Part shown: piece after piece, positions 62,204-64,000 of the stretch
Numbering within the stretch: the first letter of the stretch is position 1
Layout of the letters: each line of letters starts with the position of its first letter
NCBI GenBank assembly: GCA_015064255.1
Contig: SVSP01000001.1
Coordinates: 1 to 64,000, forward strand
Source of the DNA: Oscillospiraceae bacterium
GTDB lineage: Bacteria; Bacillota; Clostridia; Oscillospirales; CAG-272
DNA length: 64,000 nucleotides
Reading direction: 5' to 3'
Program-made: the position numbers and the translations under genes
The notes under the pieces: generated by a model
Told to the model about the DNA's origin: nothing
The model's database searches: none
Seen by the model: only the letters and a program-made list of their open reading frames with translations

Positions 62204-63088
62204 ATGAAAAAAAGAAAAACAAAACGAAATAGTACAAAACGAAATGGTACGAAAGTCATAATATTTGTGCTTGTACTTGCATTAATACTGTTTTTGGCTG
62301 CAAGATGTCTGAATAAGGAAGAGATGCCCGAGGGTATGCTTGCCGTACATTTTATCGACGTAGGGCAGGGCGACTGTGAGCTTATCGTAACCCCCGACGG
62401 TCAAACTATGCTTATAGACGCGGGAATACCCGAATCGGGAGAAGATATAGTAAGCTATATTTCTGCACTCGGAATAACCGAGATAGATATTTTTGTCGCA
62501 ACACATTATCACGAGGACCATATCGGCGGAAGCCCGCAGGTTTTTGATGCTTTTGAAATACTGTCTGTACTTATACTCGAATGCGAGGTCAAGACCGTCT
62601 GTGCGAAAAATCTGCTGAAAGACATTGAAGAAGAAAAAAGCGAGATCGTTTACGCAGAGCGCGGATATGAATTTGAGCTCGGTGAAGCTGATTTTCTTAC
62701 GCTTTCTCCCGAAAAGATAACCGACGGCGGCGGAAACGATGACAGTATAGTACTTCGTATGCAGTACGGAGAGGCGAGATACATATTTACCGGAGATGCG
62801 GAAGAAAAAGCAGAAAAGGAAATACTTTCACACTATTCGAAAAGCGAACTTTCATCCGACCTTCTCAAAGCAGGTCACCACGGCTCACGTACGTCAACGT
62901 CGGATGAATTTCTTGCGGCTGTGTCGCCGAATATTGCGATAATATCCTGCGGAGAGGGCAATAAATACGGACATCCGCACATAGAAACTGTTGAAAAGCT
63001 CAGTATGTCGGTCAGCTATATTTACCGCACGGACGTGATAGGAAGTATAATAATACTTACCGACGGAGAAAAGATATATAAGAAATAA
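62204..63088 (+). CDS. Secreted/anchored metallo-beta-lactamase-fold hydrolase (ComEC C-terminal-like)
   Basis: 294 residues. Very basic N-terminus and a membrane helix (VIIFVLVLALILFLAARC), then the hydrolase: VHFIDVGQGDCELIV, THYHEDHIGG (zinc motif), YIFTGDAEEKAE and LLKAGHHGSRTSTS. This matches the extracellular domain of ComEC/Rec2 without the channel. Such stand-alone members may act as secreted nucleases or phosphodiesterases. Followed by addB after 26 bases. Confidence 0.85.
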   Translation: MKKRKTKRNSTKRNGTKVIIFVLVLALILFLAARCLNKEEMPEGMLAVHFIDVGQGDCELIVTPDGQTMLIDAGIPESGEDIVSYISALGITEIDIFVATHYHEDHIGGSPQVFDAFEILSVLILECEVKTVCAKNLLKDIEEEKSEIVYAERGYEFELGEADFLTLSPEKITDGGGNDDSIVLRMQYGEARYIFTGDAEEKAEKEILSHYSKSELSSDLLKAGHHGSRTSTSDEFLAAVSPNIAIISCGEGNKYGHPHIETVEKLSMSVSYIYRTDVIGSIIILTDGEKIYKK

Positions 63089-63114
63089 AATCCTAAAAGG
63101 AACGGTTTGAATCA

Positions 63115-64000
63115 ATGCTTGAGATAATATACTCACGAGAAAGAAAAAGCTGTGACAGAGAACTTCTTGAACGCATAAAAAAAGATATTTCAGAGCATAA
63201 AAAGGTCACTCTTCTTGTGCCCGAGCAGCAGGTGTATAATGCCGAAGTTATGCTCAGTTATAATAATATAATTTCTCCCGAGATAGAGGTCGTAGGCTTC
63301 AGACGTCTTTGCGAATCTGTTTTCAGACGCTTCGGAGGACTCAACTACAATAATATTACAGACGGCGCTCGTCTTATACTTATGTGGAGAACTGTCGCCG
63401 AAATCGCTCCTATGCTGAAAGAATACAAAAATATCGCACTTGACGATATTGATATGATAAAGAGCCTTATGGCATCGGTCGGTGAGCTTTCTCTTTACGG
63501 TATTTCTCCGAAAACTCTTGAAGAGATAGCGGAAAAAATGAAGGATAATAATGAAAAATTATCCCGTAAGCTCGAAGATATTGCGCTTATTGCCGCGGCA
63601 AACAGCGCGCTTCTCAAAAACGATTATAACGATCCTGCGGAAGATACGAAACGTATCTGTGATATACTTGAGGATAACGATTATTTCGGAGAAAGAAGCG
63701 TTTATATCGCGCATTTTATCTCCTTTACCGTATATGAAAAAAAGATAATTGAAAATATAATAAAGAAGGCTGAGAGCGTTGCTGTTTTTCTTGGTGTTGA
63801 CCGCGTGGACAAGCGTGATATTTTCGAGTCGATACGTAAAACCGAAGAAGCGCTTATTAAATTCGCCGCACGCAATAACGTTAGCGTTATCCGTACACAG
63901 CTTGATACGGAAAATATCGGAATGTCGGACGAAATAGCATACTTTTCGGAAAATATATGGAATTTTTCCGCCGAAAAGTATGACGGAAAGTGTGAAAATA
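63115..64000 (+). CDS. addB: Helicase-exonuclease subunit AddB-like, N-terminal part (truncated by window end)
   Basis: 295 complete codons visible, open to the window end. VTLLVPEQQVYNAEVMLSYN, EVVGFRRLCESVFRRFGGLN and DGARLILMWRTVAEIAPMLK match the N-terminal helicase-like domain of AddB, partner of AddA in double-strand break repair. The nucleotide-binding loop G-x-x-G-x-G-K-S/T expected at residues ~6-14 reads YSRERKSCDREL, so it is degenerate. Ribosome binding site AAAGG is about 14 bases upstream, rather far. Confidence 0.8.
   Translation, partial: MLEIIYSRERKSCDRELLERIKKDISEHKKVTLLVPEQQVYNAEVMLSYNNIISPEIEVVGFRRLCESVFRRFGGLNYNNITDGARLILMWRTVAEIAPMLKEYKNIALDDIDMIKSLMASVGELSLYGISPKTLEEIAEKMKDNNEKLSRKLEDIALIAAANSALLKNDYNDPAEDTKRICDILEDNDYFGERSVYIAHFISFTVYEKKIIENIIKKAESVAVFLGVDRVDKRDIFESIRKTEEALIKFAARNNVSVIRTQLDTENIGMSDEIAYFSENIWNFSAEKYDGKCEN

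Noticed and set aside
1..64000. CRISPR array, tRNA or rRNA genes
   Set aside because: No regularly spaced direct repeats and no tRNA-like cloverleaf or rRNA signature was recognised while reading both strands; short tRNAs could still be missed by eye.

Overview
The window looks like chromosomal DNA of a spore-forming, probably anaerobic member of the Clostridia, possibly a gut or rumen lineage. The evidence is the spoIIGA-sigE pair, a CwlD-type spore cortex amidase, a PolC-type replicase, the conserved Firmicutes block rpsB-tsf-pyrH-frr-uppS-cdsA-dxr-rseP-ispG-polC, AddB-type recombination genes, sigma-A-like promoters, strong AGGAGG ribosome binding sites and several TTG starts. No rRNA, tRNA, CRISPR array or complete insertion sequence was seen.

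Layout. 1-1965: an XRE-type regulator in repeat-rich DNA (a duplicated intergenic repeat, a small MITE-like element and a palindrome resembling IS3 ends). 1966-5332: a minus-strand operon ireB-ribF-(S11 carboxypeptidase-like protein with degenerate active site)-cysE. 5413-7130: spoIIGA-sigE, the protease and sigma factor of the early mother cell. 7140-8907: a DMT transporter and an SGNH hydrolase. 9011-10215: an isolated holin-like/endolysin-like pair behind a structured leader. 10217-17752: a six-gene operon (SCP2-like protein, class III aminotransferase, three GH39-like proteins in an A-B-A' arrangement, GH28-like protein), probably intracellular; its substrate cannot be told from sequence. 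17804-19592: mgtE behind a long leader holding a 27-codon ORF and a terminator-like hairpin. 19657-21973: a YqhQ/DUF1385 protein and a Xer-type recombinase. 22099-27606: a membrane protein, cwlD, radA and a surface CotH-like protein. 27749-32616: a minus-strand glycan operon (FAD oxidoreductase, GH43, SGNH esterase). 32645-35881: an AT-rich membrane protein, then SPFH/NfeD membrane proteins behind two tandem promoters, one carrying a palindromic operator candidate.

35967-44606: acyl-ligase plus acyl carrier protein, envelope proteins, a metallophosphoesterase, then copper efflux (copA, an unknown membrane protein, copZ) and pncC. 44632-57748: the translation, isoprenoid, phospholipid and replication block; rpsB has a leader able to pair with its own ribosome binding site. 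57754-64000: a lipoprotein, a 29-codon small gene with its own promoter, ribosome binding site and terminator, gdhA, a phosphatase-superfamily protein, tmk, a secreted ComEC-like metallo-beta-lactamase and the start of addB.

The best candidates for undescribed biology are the mgtE leader with its upstream ORF and attenuator, the 29-residue small gene near 58.6 kb, the six-gene GH39/GH28/aminotransferase/SCP2 operon with one paralog missing its acid/base glutamate, and the S11-like protein that has lost its catalytic motifs. All functional calls come from reading motifs by eye; no database search was run.
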